The notes below the pieces were generated by a model. The model saw only the letters and a list, made by a program, of their open reading frames with translations. It had not been told where the DNA came from and made no database searches. This document shows, piece after piece, positions 8,857-17,702 of a stretch of DNA of 64,000 bases. The position numbers were made by a program, and so were the translations under genes. The first letter of the stretch is position 1; every line of letters begins with the position of its first letter. This DNA is from Methylobacterium brachiatum (GTDB lineage: Bacteria; Pseudomonadota; Alphaproteobacteria; Rhizobiales; Beijerinckiaceae), in assembly GCF_020523825.1 (NCBI RefSeq), contig NZ_JAJALK010000007.1, forward strand, positions 208,030 to 272,029. The letters are read 5' to 3'.

Positions 8857-9117
8857 ATGCGATACGGACGACGTTTGTCCCTGCCGATCGATCCCTGGCC
8901 GCAAGCGTCGCTCGGCGAGCGCATGTCGGTCGGTCTGGTCCTGACCCTGCTGCTGGCGGTGCCGCTCTGCGCGGCCAGCGCCGTGATGGTCGTGAGCGCG
9001 ACGATCGCGGCCTACATCGCCTGGTCCTACGACCTGGGCGCATCCCTGCGGGACGCCGTCGAGCGCCAGATCGGCCGGATGGCCGGCGGCCAGGGGCGCG
9101 CAGTCCGGAAGGTTTGA
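8857..9117 (+). CDS. Small membrane protein, unknown function
   Basis: An 86-residue protein with GAGGA about 8 bases upstream of the ATG. It has a polar N-terminus, a long hydrophobic stretch at about residues 25-57 that can form one long or two short membrane helices, and an amphipathic basic C-terminus (DAVERQIGRMAGG). I recognise no family. It is divergent from the SDR at 7643. Confidence 0.55.
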   Translation: MRYGRRLSLPIDPWPQASLGERMSVGLVLTLLLAVPLCAASAVMVVSATIAAYIAWSYDLGASLRDAVERQIGRMAGGQGRAVRKV

Positions 9118-9679
9118 GGGACGGCAGGCGTCCGCGCCTGATCGGCTGCAGCCGTTCGATGCGTGTTCCTGAACGCGAGACGGTTTGATCCCGGCTGTCG
9201 CATCCTCGCCCGCATCCAGAGGCGGCGAAGCGAAGCGCAGGCCTCGAAGGACTCTTCCGAACCGGCAACGCGATCCCTCGCGGCAGCTGCGCCTCAGGCC
9301 GAGAGGCCGATCGGCATGTCCGCCGATCGAATTGGCAGTTGCCGAACCGTCATTGCGAGCGCAGCGAAGCAACCCAGTGATGCGCCACTTCCAGGGGATG
9401 GCGCGCTGCCCTGGGTTGCTTCGCTGCGCCCGCTATGACGGCGTGTGCCGAACGCTCCGCGAGGGGCAGCCACGTTTTTTCGATAGCACCGCATGCGGCC
9501 TAACGATCCTGCCGGCCGTCGGGAAAGACGCACGAACTAATATCGCGTGGCCGCCCGCACCGTCTTCGGAATGAAGCGCAAACCTGTTCATTGCGACCGT
9601 GCAGCCGCCGCCCGACGCAGGTCCGATTTGACCTCGACGCATCGGCTGGGCCAGTCAGGTTCGGAACCGAGAGATCGCC
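9118..9679. other. Non-coding stretch before the acyltransferase gene
   Basis: There is no convincing gene in these 562 bases; open frames here lack starts with ribosome sites and have no recognisable protein. The stretch holds the REP-like palindrome at 9349-9440 and presumably the promoter of the gene at 9680. Confidence 0.6.
9349..9440. repeat. REP-like long palindrome
   Basis: A left arm at 9349-9377 (GTCATTGCGAGCGCAGCGAA, then GCAACCCAG) pairs with a right arm at 9411-9440 (CTGGGTTGCTTCGCTGCGC, then TATGACG). The match is nearly perfect over about 28 bases around a 33-base spacer. The CATTGCGAGCG...AGCGAAGCAA core is the form of widespread extragenic palindromes in alphaproteobacteria such as Bradyrhizobium and Methylobacterium, which are mobilised by RAYT-like transposases or behave as non-autonomous elements. 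Only one copy is seen here. Confidence 0.75.
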
Positions 9680-12600
9680 ATGTTCCGTTCCCTGATGAGT
9701 GCCCGGCGCTTCGCGCCTCTGTTCTGGTGCCAGTTCTTCTCGGCGTTCAACGACAACTTCCTGAAGAACGCGCTGGGATTCCTGATCCTGTTCGGGATCG
9801 GCGGGCAGGCCTATGCGCATGCGGGCGTGCTCGTCACCCTGGCGAGCGCGGTGTTCATCGGGCCGTTCTTCATCCTGTCGGGCCTGGGCGGGCAATGGGC
9901 CGACCGCTACGACAAGGCGCTGATGGCCCGGCGGCTCAAATTCGCCGAGATCTTCGCCGCCGGCACCGCGGTGCTGGGCTTCCTGCTGCATTCGGTGCCG
10001 GTGCTGTTCGTGGCGCTCGGCCTGTTCGGGACGATCGCGGCGCTGTTCGGCCCGATCAAGTACGGGATTCTGCCGGATCACCTGCGCCGCGAGGAGCTGC
10101 CCGCCGGCAACGCGCTGGTCGAGGCCGCGACCTTCCTGGCGATCCTGCTGGGCACGATCGCGGCCGGCGCGGCCTCGGCGATGGGCGGCTCCGGCCTGGT
10201 CTTCGGCGCCCTGGTGATGGGCTTCGCGGTTCTGTGCTGGCTGTCGGCCCGGATGATCCCGCCGACCGGGGAGGGTGCGCCGGACCTCCATGTCGACCGC
10301 AACGTGGCGCGCTCGACCGTCTCGCTGCTGCGCGACCTCTGGGCCGACACGCGCCTGTGGCGCGGCTCGCTGACGGTGAGCTGGTTCTGGCTGGTCGGCG
10401 TGGTGGTGCTGTCGCTCCTGCCGGTTCTGGTGCGCGACGCCTTCAACGGCACCGAGACGGTGATCACCGTGCTGCTGGCTCTGTTCTCCATCGGCATCGC
10501 CGTGGGGTCGGGACTGGCCTCTTGGCTCGCCAGCGGCCGGATCGTGCTGCTGCCGACGCCCGTCGGGGCGGTGCTGATGGGCCTGTTCGGCCTCGACCTC
10601 GCCTGGACGATCGGGTCCATGCCGCCGCCGCCCGCGGAGGCGATCGGTCCGCTGGACTTCCTGCGCAGCGGCGACGGGCTGCGCACCGCCATCGGCTTCC
10701 TCGGCCTCGCCGTGTCGGGCGGGCTCTACATCGTGCCCTCCTTCGCGGCCGTGCAGGCCTGGACCGAGAAGGCGATGCGCGCCCGCATCATCGGGGCGGT
10801 CAACGTCGTCACCGCGGCCTTCATGGTCGCCGGCACCCTGGCGCTCGCTGGGCTGCAGGCCATGGACCTGTCGATCGCCAGCCTGCTCGCATTGGTGGCG
10901 GTGCTGAACCTGGTCGTCGGCGTCCTCGTATTCGCGACCCTGCCGACCAGCCCGTTCCGGGACGCGCTGTCGATCCTGTTCCGGGCCTTCTACCGGCTGG
11001 AGGTGCGCGGGCTCGACAACGTTGCGGCGGCCGGACCGAACTGCATCCTGGCGCTGAACCACGTCTCGTTCCTCGACGCGCCCCTGGCCCTGTCGCTGCT
11101 CGATCAGGAGCCGGTCTTCGCGGTCGACAGCGGCATCGCGCAGCGCTGGTGGGTCCGGCCGTTCCTGCGGGTCACCAAGGCGATGCCGCTCGACCCGACC
11201 CGGCCGCTCGCGACGCGGACGCTGATCAACGCAGTCAAGAGCGGCGAAACGCTGATCATCTTTCCCGAAGGCCGTCTCACGGTCACCGGCAGCCTGATGA
11301 AGGTCTATGACGGCGCCGGGCTGATCGCCGACAAGTCAGGGGCCATGGTGGTGCCCGTGAAGATCGACGGGCTGGAGCGGACCGCGTTCTCGCGCCTGTC
11401 CCGCTCGCAGGTGCGCCGGCGCTGGTGGCCGAAGGTGACCGTGACGGTGCTGCCGCCGGTCCGCCTCACCGTGGACCCGGCGCTGCGCGGCAAGGCCCGC
11501 CGGCAGGCCGCCGGGGCGGCGCTCTACGGCATCATGTCGGACCTGCTGTTCCGCACCGCCGACACGAACCGCGGCCTGATGGCGGCGCTGATCGATGCCG
11601 GGGAGCGCCACGGCTGGCGCCGCACCGCGGTCGAGGATCCGGTCACCGGCCGCCTGACCTACAGCCGCCTGGTGACCGGTGCGAACGTGCTCGGCCGCAA
11701 GCTGATGCCCCTCGCCCCCGAGGGCGGGCGGATCGGCGTGATGCTGCCCAACGCCAACGGCGCGGCCGTGACCCTGTTCGCCCTGGCTTCCGCGGGCCGG
11801 GTGCCCGCGATGATCAACTTCTCCGCCGGGGCGGCCAACGTCCTCTCCGCCTGCCGGGCGGCACAGGTCGACAAGATCCTGACTTCCCGGGCCTTCATCG
11901 AGAAGGGACGGCTCGGAACCCTCGTCGAGGCGATCAAGGGGACCGTCGAGCTGGTCTATTTGGAAGACCTGCGCGCGACCGTCACGACGCCGGACAAGAT
12001 CCGGGCGCTGCTCGCGGGCCGGAAGCCCCTGGTGAAGCGCCTGGGCGAGGACCCGGCCGCAATCCTGTTCACCTCGGGCAGCGAGGGCACGCCCAAGGGC
12101 GTGGTGCTGGCCAACCGCTGCATGCTCGCCAACGTGGCCCAGGTCGCCGCCCGGATCGATTTCGGCCCGACCGACAAGGTGTTCAACGTCCTGCCGGTGT
12201 TCCACGCCTTCGGGCTGACCGCCGGGCTGGTCCTGCCGCTGGTCTCGGGCGTGCCGGTCTATCTCTACCCGTCGCCGCTGCACTACCGGATCGTCCCGGA
12301 GCTGATCTACGGCTCCAACAGCACGGTCCTGTTCGGCACCGACACGTTCCTGTCCGGCTACGCCCGGGCCGCGCATTCCTACGACCTGCGCTCGCTCCGC
12401 TACGTCGTGGCCGGCGCCGAGGCGGTGAAGGAATCCACCCGCAAGACTTGGGGCGAGAAGTTCGGGCTGCGCATCCTCGAGGGCTACGGCGTCACCGAGT
12501 GCGGGCCGGTGGTCGCGCTGAACACACCGATGTTCAACCGCTTCGGCACGGTCGGGCGGATCCTGCCCGGGATCGAGACCCGCCTGGAGCCGGTGCCCGG

Positions 12601-13093
12601 GATCGACGAGGGCGGCCGCCTCGCGCTGCGGGGGCCCAACATCATGCTGGGCTACCTGCGGGCGGAGAAGCCCGGCGTGCTGGAGCCGCCGCCGGATGGC
12701 TGGCACGACACCGGCGACATCGTCGCGATCGACGCCATGGGCTTCGTGACGATCAAGGGCCGGGCCAAGCGCTTCGCCAAGATCGCCGGCGAGATGGTGT
12801 CGCTCGCCAGCATCGAGGCGCTCGCCGCCGAGCTCTGGCCGAACCAGCCGAGCGCGGTCGCCGCCGTGCCGGATCCGCGCAAGGGCGAGCGGCTGGTGCT
12901 GTTCACGCAGGAGAAGGGTGCGACCCGGGCGGCCTTCCAGAGCTTCGCCAAGGGGCGCGGCGCCTCCGACGTGGCGATCCCCGCCGAGGTGGTGGTGCTC
13001 GACGCGATTCCGATGCTCGGCACCGGCAAGGTCGACCAGGTCTCCGTCGTCAAGCTGGCCCAGGAACGGGCCAAGGAGATTGCCGCCGCCTGA
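9680..13093 (+). CDS. aas: Three-domain acyl-ACP/phospholipid acyltransferase (MFS + PlsC + AMP-ligase)
   Basis: A 1137-residue inner-membrane fusion resembling E. coli LplT-Aas in one chain. Residues 1-410 are an MFS-type transporter of 10-12 helices, opening with the FNDNFLKNALGFL motif typical of LplT. About 430-620 is a PlsC acyltransferase with NHVSFLD (H-x4-D) near 459 and FPEGR near 533. From about 640 comes an acyl-CoA/ACP synthetase with the adenylation loop LFTSGSEGTPKG near 797 and GYGVTECGP near 935. The predicted role is to import lysophospholipids and reacylate them with free or ACP-bound fatty acid. The ATG at 9680 is preceded by GAGAG. Nothing appears disrupted. Confidence 0.92.
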   Translation: MFRSLMSARRFAPLFWCQFFSAFNDNFLKNALGFLILFGIGGQAYAHAGVLVTLASAVFIGPFFILSGLGGQWADRYDKALMARRLKFAEIFAAGTAVLGFLLHSVPVLFVALGLFGTIAALFGPIKYGILPDHLRREELPAGNALVEAATFLAILLGTIAAGAASAMGGSGLVFGALVMGFAVLCWLSARMIPPTGEGAPDLHVDRNVARSTVSLLRDLWADTRLWRGSLTVSWFWLVGVVVLSLLPVLVRDAFNGTETVITVLLALFSIGIAVGSGLASWLASGRIVLLPTPVGAVLMGLFGLDLAWTIGSMPPPPAEAIGPLDFLRSGDGLRTAIGFLGLAVSGGLYIVPSFAAVQAWTEKAMRARIIGAVNVVTAAFMVAGTLALAGLQAMDLSIASLLALVAVLNLVVGVLVFATLPTSPFRDALSILFRAFYRLEVRGLDNVAAAGPNCILALNHVSFLDAPLALSLLDQEPVFAVDSGIAQRWWVRPFLRVTKAMPLDPTRPLATRTLINAVKSGETLIIFPEGRLTVTGSLMKVYDGAGLIADKSGAMVVPVKIDGLERTAFSRLSRSQVRRRWWPKVTVTVLPPVRLTVDPALRGKARRQAAGAALYGIMSDLLFRTADTNRGLMAALIDAGERHGWRRTAVEDPVTGRLTYSRLVTGANVLGRKLMPLAPEGGRIGVMLPNANGAAVTLFALASAGRVPAMINFSAGAANVLSACRAAQVDKILTSRAFIEKGRLGTLVEAIKGTVELVYLEDLRATVTTPDKIRALLAGRKPLVKRLGEDPAAILFTSGSEGTPKGVVLANRCMLANVAQVAARIDFGPTDKVFNVLPVFHAFGLTAGLVLPLVSGVPVYLYPSPLHYRIVPELIYGSNSTVLFGTDTFLSGYARAAHSYDLRSLRYVVAGAEAVKESTRKTWGEKFGLRILEGYGVTECGPVVALNTPMFNRFGTVGRILPGIETRLEPVPGIDEGGRLALRGPNIMLGYLRAEKPGVLEPPPDGWHDTGDIVAIDAMGFVTIKGRAKRFAKIAGEMVSLASIEALAAELWPNQPSAVAAVPDPRKGERLVLFTQEKGATRAAFQSFAKGRGASDVAIPAEVVVLDAIPMLGTGKVDQVSVVKLAQERAKEIAAA

Positions 13094-13113
13094 CCGCCTG
13101 TCCCACCCGGCCG

Positions 13114-13142
13114 GCCCGCATCACCCAAACGGGGGATGCGGG
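13114..13142 (+). terminator. Terminator-like stem-loop after aas
   Basis: The arms GCCCGCATC and GATGCGGGC form a perfect 9-bp stem around a 12-base loop, 20 bases after the aas stop. No T-tract follows, so termination would be weak or Rho-assisted. Confidence 0.45.
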
Positions 13143-13256
13143 CGCAGGCCCGATGCCCTCGTATCACGAATACAGTCATGATTCGATCATTCCCCAGTGA
13201 TCGAGGTTCGTGGACTGGATTTCGCGATTCAAACGCGTGTCGACGAGGGGTTGAAC

Positions 13257-13475
13257 ATGCACAAGGGCAGGCGATTTCCGATCTGGCTGACCCGGCGGGC
13301 CTATTTCAAGCGGATCGCGCGCTGGACGAAGCCCGGCAAGGCCCACAAGGCCGCGCCGCAGATCCTCGAGACCGAGCCCGCAGCTCCCGCGTCCAACATC
13401 GTGCCGTTCCCGATCCGGGTGGGACAGGCGGTACGTCCGGCCTTCCCGGATTTGCGCGGCGTCAGCCTCGGCTGA
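13257..13475 (+). CDS. Small basic protein, unknown function
   Basis: A 72-residue protein. The ATG at 13257 has GAGGGG ending 6 bases upstream, so it is preferred over an upstream in-frame GTG. The N-terminal half is strongly basic (HKGRRFPIWLTRRAYFKRIARW) and could be amphipathic, binding membrane or nucleic acid. The C-terminal half is proline-rich and contains NIVPFPIR, a tail form seen in many small alphaproteobacterial proteins. No family is recognised. Confidence 0.45.
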   Translation: MHKGRRFPIWLTRRAYFKRIARWTKPGKAHKAAPQILETEPAAPASNIVPFPIRVGQAVRPAFPDLRGVSLG

Positions 13476-13553
13476 GCCGTCCGTCCGGGACTTGCCGGCG
13501 CCGCCGGATCGGTGAATCTGTGCGCGCTGGCGGACTCAGGATCAGGAGGATGC

Positions 13554-15698
13554 GTGCCGGACCACGGGCCTGATCCGAGCCCCGCCGCATCGCCCCGGCG
13601 CAGCCTGCGCCGCGCCGCGAGGGTGAGCGTCGCGATCGCGGCGCTCGTGCTGGGGCTCCTGGCGGCCGGCGCCGGGATGGTCTGGCGCTACGCCGCGGCG
13701 CTGCCGCCCCTCGACCTCGCGGCGGCCTCGGCGCGCTCCACCGTGGTGCTCGACCGGTCCGACACGCTGCTGCGCCCCTTCGCCACCGCGGACGGCCGCT
13801 GGCGGCTGCCGGTCACCGCCGCGACCGTCGATCCGCGCTACCGGGCGATGCTGCTCGCCTACGAGGACCGGCGCTTCGAATCCCATCCGGGGGTCGACCC
13901 GGCGGCGATTCTGCGGGCCGCAGCGCAATGGCTGGGGCACGGGCGGATCCTATCGGGGGGCTCGACCCTGTCGATGCAGGTCGCCCGCCTGGTCGAGCCG
14001 CGCCACGGGCGCTCGCTGGAGGCCAAGCTCCGGCAGATGGTGCGGGCGGTCGCGCTGGAGCGGCAGCTCGGCAAGGCGGCCCTGCTCGACCTCTACCTGG
14101 CGCTCGCCCCCTATGGCGGCCCGCTCGAAGGCGTGCGGGCGGCGAGCCTCGCCTATTTCGGCCGGGAGCCGGTGCGGCTGACGACGGCGCAGGCCGCCCT
14201 GCTGGTCGCCCTGCCGCAATCCCCCGAGACCCGCCGGCCCGACCGGTTCCCGGACCGCGCCCGAGCCGCCCGCGACCGGGTGCTCGACCTCGCTGCGAGT
14301 CGGGGCCTCCTCAGCTCCGCCGAGGCCGCCGCCGCCAAGGCGGAGCCGGTGCCGACCGCGCGACAGCCGTTCCCGATGCTGGCAGCCCACGCCGCCGAGG
14401 CGGCGGTGGCGGCCGAGCCCGGGACGCCGGTGATCCGCCTCGCCATCGACGGGCGGCTGCAGGCGCGGCTGGAGACGCTCGCGGCCGAGCGCGCCGCCGC
14501 GGCCGGGCCGGCCCTCTCCGCGGCGATCGTGGTGCTCGACAACCGCGACGGCCGCGTCCTCGCCCAGGTCGGCAGCGCCGGCTACCTGGACCCGAGCCGG
14601 CGCGGGGCGATCGACATGACCCTGGCCGTGCGCTCGCCGGGCTCGGCCCTGAAGCCCTTCGTCTACGCGCTGGCCTTCGAGAACGGCCTCGCCCATCCCG
14701 AAACGCTGCTGGAGGACCGCCCGGCCCGGTTCTCGGCGAACTACGCGCCGGAGAATTTCGACCTGACCTTCCAGGGGACGGTCACGGCCCGGCGCGCCCT
14801 GCAGCTCTCGCTCAACGTGCCCGCGGTGGCGCTGATGGAGGCGGTCGGGCCGGCGCGCTTCATCGCCCGGCTGCGCGCGGCCGGCGCCGGGATCCAGCTC
14901 CCGCGCGAGGCGGCGCCGGGCCTGCCGGTGGCGCTCGGCGGCCTCGGCATCACGCTCACCGACCTCGCGCGGCTCTATGCGGGACTGGCCCGCGGCGGGT
15001 CGGTGCCGGACATCCTGCGCCGGGCCGGAGACGCCGCCGGGACCGGCCCGGAGCACCGGGTGACCGAGCCGGTGGCGGCCTGGTACGTCGCCGACATCCT
15101 GCGCGGGACGCCGCCGCCGGAGAACGCGCTGACGAACCGCATCGCCTACAAGACCGGCACCTCCTTCGGCTACCGCGACGCCTGGGCCGCCGGCTTCGAC
15201 CGGCACGTCACCGTGGTGGCCTGGATCGGCCGGCCCGACGGCGCGGCGGTGCCGGGCCTCGTCGGCCGGGTGGCCGCCGCCCCGATCCTGTTCGACGCCT
15301 TCGCGCGGCTGGGGATCGAGCCCGAGCCGATCCCGCAGCCCCGCAACGTGCTGAGCGTCGCCGAGGCCGGCGGCCTGCCGCCGCCGCTGCGGCGGCTGCA
15401 TCGCGACGGGGCGGAGACGCAGGGCCCGGCGCTCAAGATCGCCTATCCCCCGGACGGCGCGCGGATCGATCTGGGCCTCGCGGGCGAGCGCGGGGACGAG
15501 CGCGACACGGCGGGCCAAGGTCTCGCCCTCAAGGCGCTCGGCGGGGTTCCGCCGCTGACCTGGCTGGTCGACGGCCAGCCCGTGGCACAGACGCCCCGGC
15601 GCCGGGCCGAGTGGGTTCCCGGCGGGGCCGGCTTCGCGCGAATCTCGGTTCTCGATGCAACGGGCGCGAGTGACAGCGTCTCCATCCGGATCGAGTGA
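13554..15698 (+). CDS. pbpC: Penicillin-binding protein 1C (bifunctional glycosyltransferase/transpeptidase)
   Basis: Polymerises and may cross-link peptidoglycan in the periplasm, anchored by an N-terminal helix (about residues 23-46). The glycosyltransferase-51 domain shows the catalytic Glu in AYEDRRFESHPGVD and GGSTLSMQVARL. The transpeptidase domain has the SxxK Ser in SPGSALKPF, the SLN triad in LSLNVPA and KTGTS. A C-terminal domain of about 100 residues (PLTWLVDGQPV) matches the BiPBP_C domain of PBP1C. I prefer the GTG at 13554 because AGGAGG lies 4 bases upstream; an in-frame GTG at 13512 would be the alternative. The alpha-2-macroglobulin gene often next to pbpC is absent here. The mature form is about 714 residues, slightly short but complete. 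Confidence 0.92.
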   Translation: MPDHGPDPSPAASPRRSLRRAARVSVAIAALVLGLLAAGAGMVWRYAAALPPLDLAAASARSTVVLDRSDTLLRPFATADGRWRLPVTAATVDPRYRAMLLAYEDRRFESHPGVDPAAILRAAAQWLGHGRILSGGSTLSMQVARLVEPRHGRSLEAKLRQMVRAVALERQLGKAALLDLYLALAPYGGPLEGVRAASLAYFGREPVRLTTAQAALLVALPQSPETRRPDRFPDRARAARDRVLDLAASRGLLSSAEAAAAKAEPVPTARQPFPMLAAHAAEAAVAAEPGTPVIRLAIDGRLQARLETLAAERAAAAGPALSAAIVVLDNRDGRVLAQVGSAGYLDPSRRGAIDMTLAVRSPGSALKPFVYALAFENGLAHPETLLEDRPARFSANYAPENFDLTFQGTVTARRALQLSLNVPAVALMEAVGPARFIARLRAAGAGIQLPREAAPGLPVALGGLGITLTDLARLYAGLARGGSVPDILRRAGDAAGTGPEHRVTEPVAAWYVADILRGTPPPENALTNRIAYKTGTSFGYRDAWAAGFDRHVTVVAWIGRPDGAAVPGLVGRVAAAPILFDAFARLGIEPEPIPQPRNVLSVAEAGGLPPPLRRLHRDGAETQGPALKIAYPPDGARIDLGLAGERGDERDTAGQGLALKALGGVPPLTWLVDGQPVAQTPRRRAEWVPGGAGFARISVLDATGASDSVSIRIE

Positions 15699-15843
15699 CG
15701 GGCCGGCCCAGAGATTGAGCCGACGAAAATGCCTGGGGTGCGTCACTCTGCACCCGACAATACGTTCGTGGACGCAGATCTTCCTCGCCGGATTCATCGC
15801 TCATCAACGAATACCGGTCTAGTGCTCGCCGGTGAGGTCGGTG

Positions 15844-16887
15844 ATGGCTTGGAAGGTCGGCGCCGGGATCGCGGTGCTCCTCGGATTGGTCGGCGTGGCG
15901 GCGGGGCTCGGCAGCGATGCCGATCCGCGCCGGGCCGGCTGGCGCGAGGCCTATCGTCCGCCCGCCGAGATCCCGTTCCCCAGCGAGAATCCGTACTCGG
16001 CCGCCAAGGCCGAGCTGGGCCGACGGCTGTTCTTCGACCCGATCCTGTCCGGCGACGGCACCCGGACCTGCGCCACCTGCCACCTGCCGGATCTCGGCTG
16101 GGGTGACGGGCGCGCCCGCGCGGCGACGCGCATGCAGGGCGACATGGACCTGCGCACGCCGACGCTGATCAACGTCGCCTGGCAGGACGGCCCGATGGGC
16201 TGGGACGGGAAGTTCCCGACCCTCGAATCCGTCGCCGCGATGCCGATGACCTCGCCGTCCAACATGAACCTGCCGATGGCCGACGCGCTCGCCCGGCTCA
16301 GCGCCGATGCGCGCTACGCCTCCGCCTTCGCCAGCGCGTTCGACGATCCCGCGATCACCCGTGAGCGGCTGGAAGCGGCGCTGGCGACCTTCGAGCGCCT
16401 GATCGTCGCCGGCACGACCCCGTTCGACCGCTGGATCGCCGGCGATGAGGCGGCCATTGGCGCATCGGCCAAGCGCGGGTTCGACCTGTTCAACGGCCGG
16501 GCCGACTGCGCGAGCTGCCATTCCGGCTGGTCGTTCACCGACAATTCGTTCCACGATATCGGCGTCGGCACCGGGACCGACATTGGCCGCGGCCGGTTCA
16601 AGCCGACATCGGTCGCCCTGCGCTACGCCTTCAAGACCCCGACGCTCCGGGAGATCGGCCGCCGGGCGCCCTACATGCACGACGGCTCGGCCCCGACCTT
16701 GGAGGCGGTGATCGATCTCTACAACCGCGGCGGCATCGACCGCCCGAGCCGGTCCCGGGCGATCAAGCCGCTCCATCTGAGCGCGACGGAGCGGGCCGAC
16801 CTGCTGGCGTTCCTGGGAACCCTCGCGACGGAGCGGAGCCGCGACCTGACGACGGCCTCGTTCACCACCGCGGTCCCGGCGCCGTAA
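15844..16887 (+). CDS. Di-haem cytochrome c peroxidase (CcpA/MauG family)
   Basis: A 347-residue periplasmic protein with a signal or anchor helix at about residues 5-22. Two c-type haem motifs, C76-A-T-C-H80 and C222-A-S-C-H226, define the two-domain di-haem peroxidase fold. A TPTL motif follows each, and YMHDGSAPTLEAVIDLYNRGG is the family's C-terminal signature. It would reduce hydrogen peroxide using electrons from a small cytochrome, or act as a MauG-type modifying enzyme; there is no methylamine dehydrogenase nearby, so the peroxidase reading is favoured. The ATG at 15844 has GAGGT upstream; an in-frame GTG at 15832 is the alternative. Confidence 0.9.
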   Translation: MAWKVGAGIAVLLGLVGVAAGLGSDADPRRAGWREAYRPPAEIPFPSENPYSAAKAELGRRLFFDPILSGDGTRTCATCHLPDLGWGDGRARAATRMQGDMDLRTPTLINVAWQDGPMGWDGKFPTLESVAAMPMTSPSNMNLPMADALARLSADARYASAFASAFDDPAITRERLEAALATFERLIVAGTTPFDRWIAGDEAAIGASAKRGFDLFNGRADCASCHSGWSFTDNSFHDIGVGTGTDIGRGRFKPTSVALRYAFKTPTLREIGRRAPYMHDGSAPTLEAVIDLYNRGGIDRPSRSRAIKPLHLSATERADLLAFLGTLATERSRDLTTASFTTAVPAP

Positions 16888-17264
16888 CGGCGGCACGATC
16901 GACCGGGACAGGCATTGCGCGCAGGGATGATCCAGGGACACCGCAATCCGCGAATGCCACGCACCATTGGGCTGCTTGGCTGCGCGCAATCCCGGCTGGC
17001 CCGCCCAAGCCGGACGGGTATCTCGATCGCACCCTCATGCTGATGTGGGAGCGAAGCGAGCCCTCCGACTGGCCACGCGATCCCCGGGAGGCTCCTTCGC
17101 CGTCCGGCGGTCTTCGATCGCAGGGCACCTCAGGATAAGGGCGCGGATGGGAAAGCCGCGTCAACGTGGTTCCCGAGCCGCTCACACAACGCCCGCTGCA
17201 TCGGCCGGACGGGCAGCCGAACGGGCGTTGTGCGAAGGGCCTCACTCTATCCCAACCGCACTCG
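16888..17264. other. Non-coding convergent gap with a long-loop inverted repeat
   Basis: There is no supported gene between the peroxidase (+) and the small membrane protein (-). The one structured element is an 11-bp perfect inverted repeat, CACAACGCCCG at 17185-17195 and CGGGCGTTGTG at 17222-17232, with a 26-base spacer that can itself fold (GGCCGGAC...). It lies just past the stop of the minus-strand gene and may act as its terminator, without a T-tract. Confidence 0.5.
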
Positions 17265-17702
17265 TCAGCGGGCGAGCCCTGGCTGGGGCGCTCCGGTCAC
17301 GCGCCGCTCGCAGGCTTCGAGCGCGGCGGCGAACCGGGCCTCGCCGACCGTGTATTGGTGGGACAGGCTCGCCAGGCTGAGAAGGATCCAGACGCTGCCG
17401 AGGACGCTCGCCACCACCACGCCGAGCAGCACGTAGATCGTCCGGGTGTTGCGCCGAACCTCGATGGACAGGTCGTGGACGAGTTCCCGGTTGCCTTGAG
17501 AGAGGGCGTCTCTCGCGGCAACCAGCTCGTTGTGCATCTCGCTGATGACGTGGGTGGCATTGTACAGCAGCAGAAGGTGGACGACGAAATCGTCGTCCGT
17601 GGTGGTGTTGAGAGCGGCCGCGACGCGCACGGCGAGCTGCCGCTCCCAGGGCAGGAGTTCCCGGCCGTGAACCGTCCGGTAGAACCGCTCGAGGTTGTTC
17701 AC
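17265..17702 (-). CDS. Small membrane protein coupled to a ParA/TraL-like ATPase
   Basis: A 145-residue protein starting at a GTG that overlaps the ATPase stop (GTGA), which indicates translational coupling. It is mostly helical with one membrane segment at about 101-121 (TIYVLLGVVVASVLGSVWILL) and a short tail after it. The helical region before the membrane has a DDDFVVHLLLLYNA patch. Size, helix layout and pairing recall TraM of the IncP Tra1 region, which follows TraL, but the sequence likeness is weak and the call is tentative. Confidence 0.6.
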   Translation of the reverse strand: MNNLERFYRTVHGRELLPWERQLAVRVAAALNTTTDDDFVVHLLLLYNATHVISEMHNELVAARDALSQGNRELVHDLSIEVRRNTRTIYVLLGVVVASVLGSVWILLSLASLSHQYTVGEARFAAALEACERRVTGAPQPGLAR

